Assembly: GCF_024138145.1 (NCBI RefSeq)
Contig: NZ_CP099997.1
Span: 62,001-126,000, forward strand
DNA from: Natronosalvus halobius
GTDB lineage: Archaea > Halobacteriota > Halobacteria > Halobacteriales > Natrialbaceae
Direction of reading: 5' to 3'
Length of the DNA: 64,000 nucleotides
How positions within the stretch are numbered: position 1 is the first letter of the stretch; each line of letters begins with the position of its first letter. Below, one piece after another: positions 8,083-16,083 of the stretch. A program made the translations under genes and the position numbers. The notes beneath the pieces were generated by a model. That model searched no databases and was not told the origin of the DNA. It saw nothing but the letters and a program-made list of their open reading frames with translations.

Positions 8083-8634
8083 CGTCGCGACCAGCAAGAA
8101 CGTCTCCGGACGGACCCCCACGTGCTCGATGGCGAAACCTGCCGTCTCGAGTGCCTCGGTCGCCTCGTTGGCGCTGTAGCGCTCGTCGGTCGGCGGGCCG
8201 TCCTGGCCGGTGCCGCTCGCGCCCCAGTCGACGATGGCGAGTCGCCCGCCCGGCGCCAGGACGCGTCGGATCTCCTGGAGGGCTGCCTCGCTCGCGAACT
8301 CGTGGTAGGTCATCGTCGAGAACGCGGCGTCGACGTCCCCGTCCTCGAACGGGAGGTCGCTCACGTTCGCCGTCACGAGGTCGACGTTCTCGGGGACGCC
8401 CTTCTCGCGGTAGTAATCGTGCATCGCCTCCTGGAGGTCGACGGCGTACACCGTCTCGACGTGCGGGGCCACGTCGTCGGTGAAAAAGCCCGTCCCGCTC
8501 CCGAGGTCGGCCACGGTGTCGGTTTCTTCGGGGTCAACCGCCCAGCACAACTCCTCCCTCGAGCAGAATCGGTAGCGGCGCTCGGCGCGCTCGAGTTTGT
8601 CCGCTCGCGAAGCGTCGAAGGTGTGGTGTCCCAT
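8074..8634 (-). CDS. Class I SAM-dependent methyltransferase
   Basis: A 186-residue methyltransferase. Motif I is TVADLGSGTGFFTDDV, followed by VYAVDLQEAMHDYYREKG, the conserved acidic region ASDLPFEDGDVDAAFSTMTYHEF and LAPGGRLAIVDW. The N-terminal MGHHTFDASRADKLERAERRYRF is a cap helix typical of a haloarchaeal subfamily of small methyltransferases. The substrate is not readable. The downstream partner on the same strand is absent; upstream, with a 4-bp gap, lies the DUF302 gene read in the same direction, so the two are probably one transcription unit. Confidence 0.9.
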   Translation of the reverse strand: MGHHTFDASRADKLERAERRYRFCSREELCWAVDPEETDTVADLGSGTGFFTDDVAPHVETVYAVDLQEAMHDYYREKGVPENVDLVTANVSDLPFEDGDVDAAFSTMTYHEFASEAALQEIRRVLAPGGRLAIVDWGASGTGQDGPPTDERYSANEATEALETAGFAIEHVGVRPETFLLVATLE

Positions 8635-8638
8635 GGGA

Positions 8639-9079
8639 TTAGAGGTTCGCGAAGGCGTCGTCCACCAGTTCGCCAGTTGTGGCCACGATGTCGGCCATCG
8701 CGTCGTCGTCCGGAGCCATCCCGACGAGTCGAGCGATGCGCATGATGCTCACGTGGTAGACGCGCTGGGTGCCGGGCGACTCCTCCCAGATGACGACGTT
8801 ACACGGGAAGATTGCGCCGATTTTGTTGTTCGAAACCTCGAGCGCCTCGTCCGCGACGGCCGGGTTGCAGGCTCCGAGGACGTAGTAGGGATCCCGGTCG
8901 GCGTCGACCTTCTCGTTGAGCAACTCCGAGGGGGAGAACTCGACGGGGACGCCGAAGCCGGCGTCGGTGAACACCTCGCGCACGTGCTCGATGGCGTCCT
9001 CGTGGTCCATCTCGAGGGTGGTCTGTTTCGCGCCGATGTCGTCGGGGTCGATCTCGGCAGGGTCGATAGGGAGCGTCAT
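8639..9079 (-). CDS. DUF302 domain protein
   Basis: A 146-residue protein from ATG 9079 (MTLPIDPAEI). It contains the DUF302 core: a helix with EDAIEHVREVFTDAGFGVPVEF, then YYVLGACNPAVADEALE with the conserved Cys, and IGAIFPCNVVIWEES with a second conserved Cys. DUF302 proteins are small alpha/beta proteins of unknown biochemistry often found beside thiol-redox and sulfur genes; the two Cys suggest heme, metal or redox chemistry, which is inference. Its stop is 4 bp from the start of the downstream methyltransferase, implying co-expression. Confidence 0.9.
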   Translation of the reverse strand: MTLPIDPAEIDPDDIGAKQTTLEMDHEDAIEHVREVFTDAGFGVPVEFSPSELLNEKVDADRDPYYVLGACNPAVADEALEVSNNKIGAIFPCNVVIWEESPGTQRVYHVSIMRIARLVGMAPDDDAMADIVATTGELVDDAFANL

Positions 9080-9345
9080 TCGTGTGAAGTAGTGGGGCCA
9101 GCGAGAAAAGTTCTTTCGACAGCCTGCTGTGACGTCTCTCGGCCGGTGCCCGTGTTCTGCGGTCAAATCGAGGCGTAGCGTGGCGATAGCTCGAGAATAC
9201 GAGCGGTTTCGAACGACGATTTCGCCCTTCCTGCATCTGGCTCTATCCGGGGTGAGTCTTGCACCGTCCTGGAACGCCCGTTTCTCTGAGTCGGCAATTC
9301 ACCAAAACGCCCTTCCATCGATCCACCCAATCCAGGACGTACTCG

Positions 9346-10095
9346 ATGGCCCTCGACACGGACATCACGCGACGGCGGGCGCTACTCGCCGGCGGCGGTA
9401 CGCTCGCGTTCGGCGGCGGGGTCACGTACCTGGCCTCGCGCCCGGACTCGAACCCGAGCGACGAGACGTACGTCCCTGAGATGTCCAATCGGAGCGACGA
9501 GACGACCGGCTTCGGCGCCGAGCTTGCAGGGCGACCGATCGCCGGCGACCTGAACGCCCCCATCGACGTCTACTACTGGACCGACTACCTCTGTCCGTTC
9601 TGTGCGCGGTTCGAGGCGGAGACACTGCCGAAGCTCGGTCGGGAGTACATCGACGCCGGCACGGCGCGGTTCGTCCTCCTTCCGTACCCCACCATCGGGA
9701 GCTACTCCATGGAAGCGATGGTGTGGAGCCTGTGCGTCTGGGACGTAGTCGCCGACGAGACGCCTGCAGCCTACTGGAACTGGCACCACCGCGTCTTCGA
9801 GAGACAGTCGGATGCCGAATCGGGTTCCGACTGGGCGACAGCGGACGCGTTCGCGACGATCACTGATGAGACCGCGGACGTTCCGTTGGCCGACGTCGAG
9901 GCCTGCCGCGAGGAACGGTCCGAGGCCGTTCGAGGCCCGATCCAGGACGACCTCGACCTGGGGCAGTCGGCCGGCATTCAGGGTACGCCCGGCTTCGTCG
10001 TCTACAATCGCGAGACGGACGCAGCCGGGAGAATCGTCGGGGCGCAGCCGTACGACAACTTCGCGGACGCAATCGAGCAGGTTCGAAATGCATGA
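9346..10095 (+). CDS. TAT-exported DsbA-like thioredoxin-fold protein
   Basis: A 249-residue protein. The start at 9346 puts a twin-arginine signal (TRRRALLAGGG, then a Gly/Ala-rich hydrophobic stretch to about residue 30) at the N-terminus, so it is probably folded in the cytosol and exported by TAT, with possible N-terminal membrane retention. The DsbA-like domain runs from residue 72. Its active site is CPFC (Cys83 and Cys86) in WTDYLCPFCARFE, with a helical insertion at 115-195 and the cis-Pro loop GTPGFVVYNRE near 218. It would oxidise or isomerise disulfides outside the cell membrane. Its stop overlaps the next start by 4 bp (ATGA), so it is translationally coupled to a CxxC membrane protein, its likely redox partner. 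Confidence 0.92.
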   Translation: MALDTDITRRRALLAGGGTLAFGGGVTYLASRPDSNPSDETYVPEMSNRSDETTGFGAELAGRPIAGDLNAPIDVYYWTDYLCPFCARFEAETLPKLGREYIDAGTARFVLLPYPTIGSYSMEAMVWSLCVWDVVADETPAAYWNWHHRVFERQSDAESGSDWATADAFATITDETADVPLADVEACREERSEAVRGPIQDDLDLGQSAGIQGTPGFVVYNRETDAAGRIVGAQPYDNFADAIEQVRNA

Positions 10096-10649
10096 CGAAT
10101 CGTCGGATACGGGTACGGACGCGCGAGTGGCTGGACGACCTGGGCGAGGCGCTATCGTTCCCGCTGACCTCGGACGGTCGCCTCGCCGTCGCCACCGCGA
10201 CGACGCTGTTCACGTACGTCGTCCTGGTACTGAGCACGTTTCCGCAGTTCTCGATTCAGGTGTTGACCAGCGAACCTGCCGACCTGTTCTTCGCCGTCGC
10301 GACGCTCACACAGGAGACGTACGCCAGCTCTGGCTGGCTCGGTCTCGGACTGCTAACGCTGTACGCCCTCTTGACGGGTGTTGCGGTGACGAACGGGGTC
10401 GCTCTCGTTCGTCGCGCTCGTCGCCGAAGTGCGTCAACGGTCGTGGGGATCGCACCGGGGCTGCTCGCCGCGGGCTGTGCGAGCTGCGGAGCCGGCGTCC
10501 TCGGCGTCCTGGGCTTCGCCGGAGCGATGGCGCTCCTGCCGTTCGACGGCAACCTCCTTCGACTCGCCGGAATCAGCCTGCTGGTGTTCGTCCTCGGCCG
10601 AACAGGCGATCCGCGGACGTGTTCGATGTCGAGGTTAGCGGGGTCGTGA
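10092..10649 (+). CDS. Four-helix membrane protein with GCxSC motif, coupled to DsbA-like gene
   Basis: A 185-residue protein with hydrophobic helices at about 32-51, 80-105, 117-148 and 152-169. The third helix contains AAGCASCGAGVLGVLG, with Cys129 and Cys132 inside or at the edge of the membrane. CxxC pairs in membrane helices occur in DsbD/CcdA, VKOR and MerT-like carriers, but this protein matches none of them by overall layout. A further Cys177 sits near the C-terminus. It overlaps the DsbA-like gene by 4 bp, so a role in keeping that protein reduced or oxidised is the natural reading. The motif and the helix after it resemble those of the next gene. Function is inferred from context; I know no named family. 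Confidence 0.85.
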   Translation: MTNRRIRVRTREWLDDLGEALSFPLTSDGRLAVATATTLFTYVVLVLSTFPQFSIQVLTSEPADLFFAVATLTQETYASSGWLGLGLLTLYALLTGVAVTNGVALVRRARRRSASTVVGIAPGLLAAGCASCGAGVLGVLGFAGAMALLPFDGNLLRLAGISLLVFVLGRTGDPRTCSMSRLAGS

Positions 10650-10783
10650 GTCCCTGCCGGGCGGTTCGTCCGACGTTCGTCGTTCCTGTTGGGCCTCGAG
10701 CCTTTCGCGAGACGGGTGCATCATCGTGGTGCTTTAGTGGGATTTACGCACAATAATAGGACGTATAGCACATCGATTCACAC

Positions 10784-11245
10784 ATGCAGGACTCCATTCG
10801 ACCCGACGACACGACAGCCGACACGACTGCCTCCTCGAGCACTCGAAAACGCGCACTCACGAGCGTCGGCGTCGCCGTCGGCGTCTTTTTGCTGTTCGGT
10901 ACGGTGACTGGACTCGTCCCGAACCCACTCTACGTTCGAATGGTCCCTCGGACGCCCCTCGACTACCTGTTTCTCGTTGCGACGTCGGTGTTCGCCGGCG
11001 CGTTCGTCTACCAGCGGGCGACCCTCGGGGGTTCGACGAACGACCGAACCGCGTTCGGCGGGGTCGTCGGCGGATTCCTCGCCTTCGGCTGTCCGACCTG
11101 TAACGTGGTCCTCCTGGCGCTCTTTGGCTCCTCCGCGTTGATGACGTACGTCGATCCGCTGCGACCGCTGCTGGGCGCCGTGAGCGTCGCGCTCTTCGCG
11201 GGATTGCTCTACGTGCAGCGTCGACGCGGCTGTCGCACCTGTTGA
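10784..11245 (+). CDS. Membrane protein with GCPTC motif and C-terminal CxxC
   Basis: A 153-residue protein with hydrophobic helices at about 25-45, 61-78, 92-120 and 127-145. The third helix carries GGFLAFGCPTCNVVLLALFG with Cys103 and Cys106, matching the GC-x-[ST]-C pattern of the preceding gene in the same topological position. A second pair, Cys150 and Cys153 (RRRGCRTC at the very end), is absent from the neighbour and could pass electrons from the membrane pair to the cytosol or bind a metal. The 134-bp gap before it has AT-rich elements near 10751-10766, so it may have its own promoter. I infer that it works with the DsbA-like protein and the membrane protein before it. Confidence 0.85.
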   Translation: MQDSIRPDDTTADTTASSSTRKRALTSVGVAVGVFLLFGTVTGLVPNPLYVRMVPRTPLDYLFLVATSVFAGAFVYQRATLGGSTNDRTAFGGVVGGFLAFGCPTCNVVLLALFGSSALMTYVDPLRPLLGAVSVALFAGLLYVQRRRGCRTC

Positions 11246-11290
11246 CGGCAAAGACGCGGGAGGTAAAACAGTATTGCATAATTCGAGAAA

Positions 11291-11298
11291 TACTTTAG
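11291..11298 (+). promoter_or_regulatory. TATA-like box for the disulfide reductase gene
   Basis: TACTTTAG, 25-32 bp upstream of ATG 11323, spacing expected for a leaderless haloarchaeal transcript. An AT-rich patch with TTGCATAATT lies just upstream. Confidence 0.55.
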
Positions 11299-11322
11299 TC
11301 GACTCCGCCCGAAGTGTTTCGT

Positions 11323-12669
11323 ATGAGCGATCCCTTCGTCGTGATCGGTGGAGACGCGGCCGGAATGAGCGCCGCCAGCAAGGCGAAACGCGAGGATTCC
11401 GAGCGGGACGTGATCGTCTTCGAGAAGGGCGAGTGGGTCTCGTACGCCGCCTGCGGGATGCCCTACTACGTCAAAGGCGACGTCGAGGATCTCGAGGACC
11501 TCGTCGCAATGACCGCCGAGACGTTCCGCGATGAACGGGACATCGACCTCCGGACGGGTCACGAGGTGGTCGAGATCGACCCCGAGCGCGAGGTCGTCGT
11601 GGTCGAGGCCGACGGAGACACGTTCGAGCAACCTTACGGTCACCTCCTGGTCGCAGTCGGTGCGCGGGCGATCGAACCGCCCTTCGACAGGCTCGGCCTC
11701 GAGGGCGTGTTCACGATCCACGACATGGACGAGGCCGACGCGATCGAACGCTACGTGCGCGAGCACGACCTCGAGACGGCCGCCATCGTCGGCGGGGGCT
11801 ACGTCGGGATCGAGATGGCCGAGGCACTCTCGGCCCACGGCCTCGCCGTCGACCTCTACGAAATGCTCCCCCACGTCCTCCAGCCCTTCGGCGAGGCGGT
11901 CGCCGACGTCGTCGGAGACCACCTCCGTGAGCAGAGCGTCACCCTCAACCTCGATACCGCCGTCTCGGGCTTTTCGGGTGACGACCGCGTCGAGCGCGTC
12001 CACCTCGAGGACGCCGACGAACCGGCCGACGTCGCCATCGTTGGCGTCGGAGTGGCCCCAAACGTCGAACTCGCGGCCGACGCCGGCGTCGAGGTCGGTG
12101 AAACGGGCGCCATCGCGGTCGACGAGTACGGCCGAACGAACGTCGAGAACGTCTACGCGGCGGGCGACTGCGCCGAAGCGCGCCACGTCGTCACGGGCGA
12201 GCCGGATCACGTACCCCTCGCACTGACGGCCAACCGCGCCGGCCGAGCGATCGGCGAGACCGTCACTGGTTCGCCGACGCCCGTCGGCGGAATCGCAGGG
12301 ACTGCCATCGTGAAAGCCTTCGACCTCGGGGCAGCCAGGACGGGACTCCTGGACGAGGAGCGAGCCTGCGAGGCCGGCTTCGATCCCGTCTCGGTCACCA
12401 TCACGGCGGCGACGCGCGCCCACTACTACCCCGGCGGTGCGGATCTCACGGTCACGCTGGTCGCTGACCGCGAAGATGGAACGTTGCTCGGCGGCAGCGT
12501 CGTCGGTCGCGAGGGCGCAAAGCGCATCGACACCGTGGCGACGGCGCTCGAGGCGGGGATGACCGTTACCGACCTCCAGAACGCAGACCTGGCGTACGCC
12601 CCGCCGTTCAGTCCAGTCTGGGATCCGATCCTCACCGCAGCGAAAGTCCTCGGCGGGAAACTCGAGTGA
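11323..12669 (+). CDS. FAD-dependent pyridine nucleotide-disulfide oxidoreductase, CoA-disulfide reductase-like
   Basis: A 448-residue flavoprotein from ATG 11323. It has an N-terminal FAD motif (VVIGGDAAGMSAAS) and an active site SYAACGMPYYV with a single redox Cys44, as in CoA-disulfide reductase, NADH oxidase and NADPH persulfide reductase. The NAD(P)H motif is AAIVGGGYVGIEMAEAL, the second FAD motif is VYAAGDCAE, and a C-terminal dimerisation domain is present (HYYPGGADLTVTLV). The two-Cys disulfide pair of glutathione reductases is absent, consistent with the CoADR/Nox branch. It would reduce CoA-disulfide or low-molecular-weight persulfides in the cytosol. It overlaps the M20 peptidase gene at TGATG. 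Choice between CoADR, Nox and persulfide reductase cannot be settled by eye. Confidence 0.88.
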   Translation: MSDPFVVIGGDAAGMSAASKAKREDSERDVIVFEKGEWVSYAACGMPYYVKGDVEDLEDLVAMTAETFRDERDIDLRTGHEVVEIDPEREVVVVEADGDTFEQPYGHLLVAVGARAIEPPFDRLGLEGVFTIHDMDEADAIERYVREHDLETAAIVGGGYVGIEMAEALSAHGLAVDLYEMLPHVLQPFGEAVADVVGDHLREQSVTLNLDTAVSGFSGDDRVERVHLEDADEPADVAIVGVGVAPNVELAADAGVEVGETGAIAVDEYGRTNVENVYAAGDCAEARHVVTGEPDHVPLALTANRAGRAIGETVTGSPTPVGGIAGTAIVKAFDLGAARTGLLDEERACEAGFDPVSVTITAATRAHYYPGGADLTVTLVADREDGTLLGGSVVGREGAKRIDTVATALEAGMTVTDLQNADLAYAPPFSPVWDPILTAAKVLGGKLE

Positions 12670-13922
12670 TGCCCTCGCTCACGCCCGAGACGTACGTCCG
12701 CGACCACCGTGACGAACTGGTCGACATCGCGCTCGAGTTGCTCGCGATCGACACGTCGAATCCACCGGGCGACACGCGCGAGATCGTCGATGTGCTCGAG
12801 ACGTCGCTGTCGTCGCTCCCGCTCGATCTCGAGCGGGTCGCCGTCGATCCGGCGAAACCCAACCTTCTGGTGCGGGTTCCGGGTGTGGATTCGACGCGAA
12901 CGCTGCTGTTCAACGGGCACCTCGACACGGTGCCCTACAACGCCGACGAGTGGATGCACGACCCTCTCGGGGAGCGCGTCGGCGACCGCATCTACGGCCG
13001 CGGGGCGACCGACATGAAGGGGGCCGTCGCCGCGATGGCGTTCGCGCTCCGGGCGCTGCTCGAGACGGACACCGAGCCGCCGATCGATCTCGTCTTCGCC
13101 TTCGTCAGCGACGAAGAGGTCGGCGGCGACGCCGGGCTTCCCGCCCTGCTCGAAGGCGGTTTTCTCGAGGCCGACGCCTGCGTCATCGGCGAACCGACGT
13201 GCGAGAAGGGGCGTCACTCGGTGACGGTCGCCGACCGCGGCAGCATCTGGCTGACACTCGAAGCGACCGGCCGAGCGGCCCACGGGTCGCGTCCGCCCCT
13301 CGGCGTGAACGCGGTCGACCGACTCTACGGGGCGATCACGACCCTGCGGGAGCGCTTCGGCACGTCCGAACTGGATATCGACGATACGATGGAACCGATT
13401 ATCGAGGAATCGGTTGCGTACTACGGGCCGACCATGGGTCCCGAGACAGCCCGCGACCTCTTCGCGTACCCGTCGATTAATCTCGGAACGATCGAGGGCG
13501 GCGATGCGATAAACAGCGTTCCCCAGTCGGCCCGGGCGGACATCGACGTTCGGTTGATCGCTGGCGTCCACACGCCCGATGTACTCGCTGCAATCCGAGC
13601 GTGCGTCGCCGAATGTAACGGAATCGCGATTACGGACGTCTCCTGGAGCGTCGGCACGGCCGAACCGCTCGAGAGCCCGCTCGTCGAGGCGGTGGCGTCG
13701 ACGGCCGAAACCGTCACCGGCGATCGCGTGTATCGACGAAGCGCGACCGGCGGCGGAGACGCCAAGCGACTCCGAAACGCCGGCATTCCGACGGTCGAGT
13801 TCGCGCTCGGAACCGACACCGTCCACGCCGTCGACGAGTACACGGCGCTCGAGACGCTCGTCGGCAATGCGCTGGTCTACGCACGACTGCCGGCAACGTG
13901 GGCGGAGGCGGACGACGAGTGA
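12669..13922 (+). CDS. M20 family metallopeptidase/deacylase (ArgE/DapE type)
   Basis: A 417-residue dizinc amidohydrolase. The metal-site segments are LLFNGHLDTVPY (first His and the adjacent Asp), GRGATDMKGAVAAM (bridging Asp), VSDEEVGGDAG (catalytic and binding Glu), CVIGEPT and a final His in GTDTVHAVDEY. The lid or dimerisation domain lies at about 180-300, with AAHGSRPPLGVNAVD. It resembles acetylornithine deacetylase, succinyl-diaminopimelate desuccinylase and carboxypeptidase members; substrate not determined. The start codon shares one base with the stop of the flavoprotein gene (TGATG), so the two are translationally coupled, although a metabolic link is not obvious. Confidence 0.9.
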   Translation: MPSLTPETYVRDHRDELVDIALELLAIDTSNPPGDTREIVDVLETSLSSLPLDLERVAVDPAKPNLLVRVPGVDSTRTLLFNGHLDTVPYNADEWMHDPLGERVGDRIYGRGATDMKGAVAAMAFALRALLETDTEPPIDLVFAFVSDEEVGGDAGLPALLEGGFLEADACVIGEPTCEKGRHSVTVADRGSIWLTLEATGRAAHGSRPPLGVNAVDRLYGAITTLRERFGTSELDIDDTMEPIIEESVAYYGPTMGPETARDLFAYPSINLGTIEGGDAINSVPQSARADIDVRLIAGVHTPDVLAAIRACVAECNGIAITDVSWSVGTAEPLESPLVEAVASTAETVTGDRVYRRSATGGGDAKRLRNAGIPTVEFALGTDTVHAVDEYTALETLVGNALVYARLPATWAEADDE

Positions 13923-13947
13923 CTGTGGCGTCGTTCGGGGACTACTG

Positions 13948-14031
13948 ATGGCGGTCATCGGTACCGAGGGCACCCTCGGCTTCCACCTGAAGGGCGTCCC
14001 CTGGCGGCTGTGCCGGACGCCACTGTGCTGA
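13948..14031 (+). CDS. Possible 27-residue small ORF
   Basis: A short ATG-TGA frame in the gap between the M20 gene and the HTH regulator. Nearly every codon ends in G or C, as in real genes here, and the product (starting MAVIGTEGTLGFHLKGVPW, ending in Cys) has two Cys. It may be a small protein or the tail of a decayed gene. No recognised family. Confidence 0.25.
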   Translation: MAVIGTEGTLGFHLKGVPWRLCRTPLC

Positions 14032-14097
14032 CGATCGATGGCGTTTTCGGTGGAACGGCTCACGCAAACTGGCAGTCTCCAGGCGTTCGATACGGAA

Positions 14098-14116
14098 TTG
14101 TGCGATCTATGCACAA
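14098..14116 (+). promoter_or_regulatory. Inverted repeat TTGTGC-N7-GCACAA, operator candidate
   Basis: A perfect 6-bp inverted repeat with a 7-bp spacer, ending one base before a TATA-like TCTTTTAA (14118-14125) and 40 bp from ATG 14156. Position over the BRE/TATA is classic for repression or activation at archaeal promoters. Confidence 0.65.
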
Positions 14117-14155
14117 ATCTTTTAACGGCTCGGCCGCTACGTATTCACGATACTG

Positions 14156-14557
14156 ATGCCTGACTCGATGGCCGAACAACTCCAGCAAGACATGGTCTGT
14201 GAGGGCCTCCTCGAGTGCTTTCACGGCCTCAAACAACTCGACAGGGCGTGTTTCGAGGCGCTGGTGGAAGCCGAGGAACCGCTGACCGTCGACGAGATCG
14301 CGGCGACAGTCGACCGCGAGCGATCGACGGCCTACCGGGCCGTCCAGCGCTTGCTCCAGACGGGCTTCATCCAGAAAGAACAGGTCAACTACGACCAGGG
14401 CGGCTACTATCACGTCTACTCGCCGACCGACCCGTCGAAGATCGCCGGCGACATGCAGCGCCTGCTCAACGACTGGTACGCGAAGATGGGCCAGCTCATC
14501 CAGGAGTTCGAGGACAAGTACGAGCAGGTCGAAGCGACGGCTCCCGCCGAAGGATAG
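14156..14557 (+). CDS. Winged-helix transcriptional regulator
   Basis: A 133-residue protein. Residues 35-85 form a winged helix: FEALVEAEEPLTVDEIAATV, the recognition helix DRERSTAYRAVQRLLQTGFI, and the wing EQVNYDQGGYYHVYSPTDPS. The C-terminal helix (DMQRLLNDWYAKMGQLIQEFEDKYEQV) looks like a dimerisation coiled coil. It resembles TrmB/MarR-like haloarchaeal regulators found near sulfur-handling genes. There is one Cys in DMVCEGLLECFHGL plus another four residues on, near the N-terminus; a CxxxxxC pair preceding an HTH could sense thiols or persulfides (inference). The promoter carries a perfect palindrome overlapping the BRE region, suggesting autoregulation. Confidence 0.88.
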   Translation: MPDSMAEQLQQDMVCEGLLECFHGLKQLDRACFEALVEAEEPLTVDEIAATVDRERSTAYRAVQRLLQTGFIQKEQVNYDQGGYYHVYSPTDPSKIAGDMQRLLNDWYAKMGQLIQEFEDKYEQVEATAPAEG

Positions 14558-14743
14558 TCGATCACTCAGTAGTCGGCTCGCCCAGGCAGATCTCTTCACG
14601 TTTGTCGCCTCGAGAGCGACATCTCGACGAGTCGGGACTGGTGCCAAATAGCACCCGTCGGAATGCGCGGTCCATCGGGAAATTCGATAGCGTCCAGGAC
14701 ATCCGATCGATCTCGTCATACCGGCAGTCGAGCCGATGCTCGC

Positions 14744-15067
14744 TCAATCGGGGGTGTTCGGTTCGCCTGACGGTGTGGCCGAGCGGTCGATCGAACTCGG
14801 TTGCCCGCCATCTTCGCTGATCGTAGCCACGTCGACCGATCCGTCGGCGGAGACGGTTACCCGATAGCCGGCGAACGTAAACGTGAGTTCGTCGGCTGCC
14901 CGGTCGTCGGCCGCTGCCTCGACCGAGAACAGCCTGTCGAGGCTTTCCGGATCGATCGCGTGGTACAGCGGTTCCAGATCGATCGGATCGATCCCCTCCT
15001 TCCTGGCGACCGCGTTCACGACACGATGGCTGACAGCTGATGAATTCTGGTGGTGGTCAATTGTCAT
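14744..15067 (-). CDS. HalOD1 output-domain protein
   Basis: A 107-residue protein from ATG 15067; a GTG at 15079 is possible. The segment VSHRVVNAVARKEGIDPIDLEPLYHAIDPESLDRLF followed by LTFTFAGYRVTVSADGSVDV matches the haloarchaeal output domain HalOD1, found alone or fused to response-regulator receivers. Its role is presumed to be in signal output but the activity is unknown. It stands alone here, with no kinase or receiver nearby; the Bat-like regulator lies 230 bp upstream on the same strand. Confidence 0.85.
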   Translation of the reverse strand: MTIDHHQNSSAVSHRVVNAVARKEGIDPIDLEPLYHAIDPESLDRLFSVEAAADDRAADELTFTFAGYRVTVSADGSVDVATISEDGGQPSSIDRSATPSGEPNTPD

Positions 15068-15296
15068 TCTCGTAGACACGCGCTCCTGATTTCAACGATA
15101 GTTGCAAGACTGTTCCCCGCACCGCCCCCCGTGCACCCCGCGGCGGGTGCTGTGGATCGTTCGATAGTGTCCATGATACCACTCCCTTCGCCGACTCGTT
15201 CTTGGAGAAGCGAGTGGAAAGGTCTGTTGTGGTAGTACGCACGGTGTTTATATTGGGTCCCATCTCGCCGCCTGGACTGGAGTCGTGAGCGGTCGT

Positions 15297-15971
15297 TCAC
15301 TTCCCGCGCACGAGCGTGTTGGCGAGGAGGTTTCGTTGGCCTCGTCGGAGGCGGGCGGACAGCGCGTTTCGCGAGATGTCGAGGTCGGTCGCGAGTTCCG
15401 CCAGCGTCTGATCGCGGGGGACGTCGAAGTATCCGGCGTGATAGGCTGCCTCGAGCGCTTCCTGCTGTTCGGCCGTGACGCCGTACTCCGCCTGTTCTTC
15501 CGGGTTTTCGGGGCGGTACACGCGTTGCGGTTCGAACGAAAAGCCGTGTTCGACGCAATAGTCGTGAAAGTCAGAGAGGGATTGCTCGCCGGGAAAGAGG
15601 ATCTTCACCTCCCATCGGTGTGCTTCGTTGCTCACCGCCTCGAGCACGGTCGCTTTCGCGTCCGAGACGGCCGTGATGAGATTTGGAACGTCCATCTCCC
15701 AGGTCACTCGATAAAATCGTTCCTCCGTGCCGTCCTCGTTCGACCGTTCGTCTTGCTCTTCGAGCATGAGGACCTCCCGGACCATGTCGTCGTCCCGGAG
15801 GTCTCTCTCGAAGGCGTCGAACCCCTCGCCGGAGGCCCAGAGGTAGGGCGTAACGGTGGATTTCCCGCCCACGACGCGCTTGATCTCGATGTGCATGTCC
15901 GGCGACGCCATCAACGTATCCGCGAGGACGAACTCGTCGGCAGGGATCGTGAGTTCCGTGAGTACGCTCAT
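15297..15971 (-). CDS. Bat-like HTH_10 transcriptional regulator
   Basis: A 224-residue protein with the two-part layout of haloarchaeal bacterio-opsin-activator-like regulators. An N-terminal sensory domain spans about 1-155 (MSVLTELTIPADEFVLADTL and a beta-rich body). The C-terminal HTH_10 is at about 160-215, with YGVTAEQQEALEAAYHAGYF, DQTLAELATDLDISRNALSA and a basic end. A small-molecule or redox signal would act on the N-terminal domain; the ligand is unknown. It is upstream of the HalOD1 gene and downstream of the rhodanese-dioxygenase fusion gene, all minus strand, with gaps of 229 and 112 bp. Confidence 0.9.
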   Translation of the reverse strand: MSVLTELTIPADEFVLADTLMASPDMHIEIKRVVGGKSTVTPYLWASGEGFDAFERDLRDDDMVREVLMLEEQDERSNEDGTEERFYRVTWEMDVPNLITAVSDAKATVLEAVSNEAHRWEVKILFPGEQSLSDFHDYCVEHGFSFEPQRVYRPENPEEQAEYGVTAEQQEALEAAYHAGYFDVPRDQTLAELATDLDISRNALSARLRRGQRNLLANTLVRGK

Positions 15972-16083
15972 CGTAGTCGTCGTTCGACGAGCACGACCGT
16001 AAATCGCCTACTGCCGACTCCGTTCACACGATCGGTTCGGTCGTCGCAGTCGTTCGACCCGCTGCGGGGTCGCGAACCGACAT

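Noticed and set aside
12426-14114. A 562-codon minus-strand frame over the M20 peptidase and part of the flavoprotein
   Set aside because: The plus-strand M20 peptidase has all its metal ligands, so the frame is a shadow.
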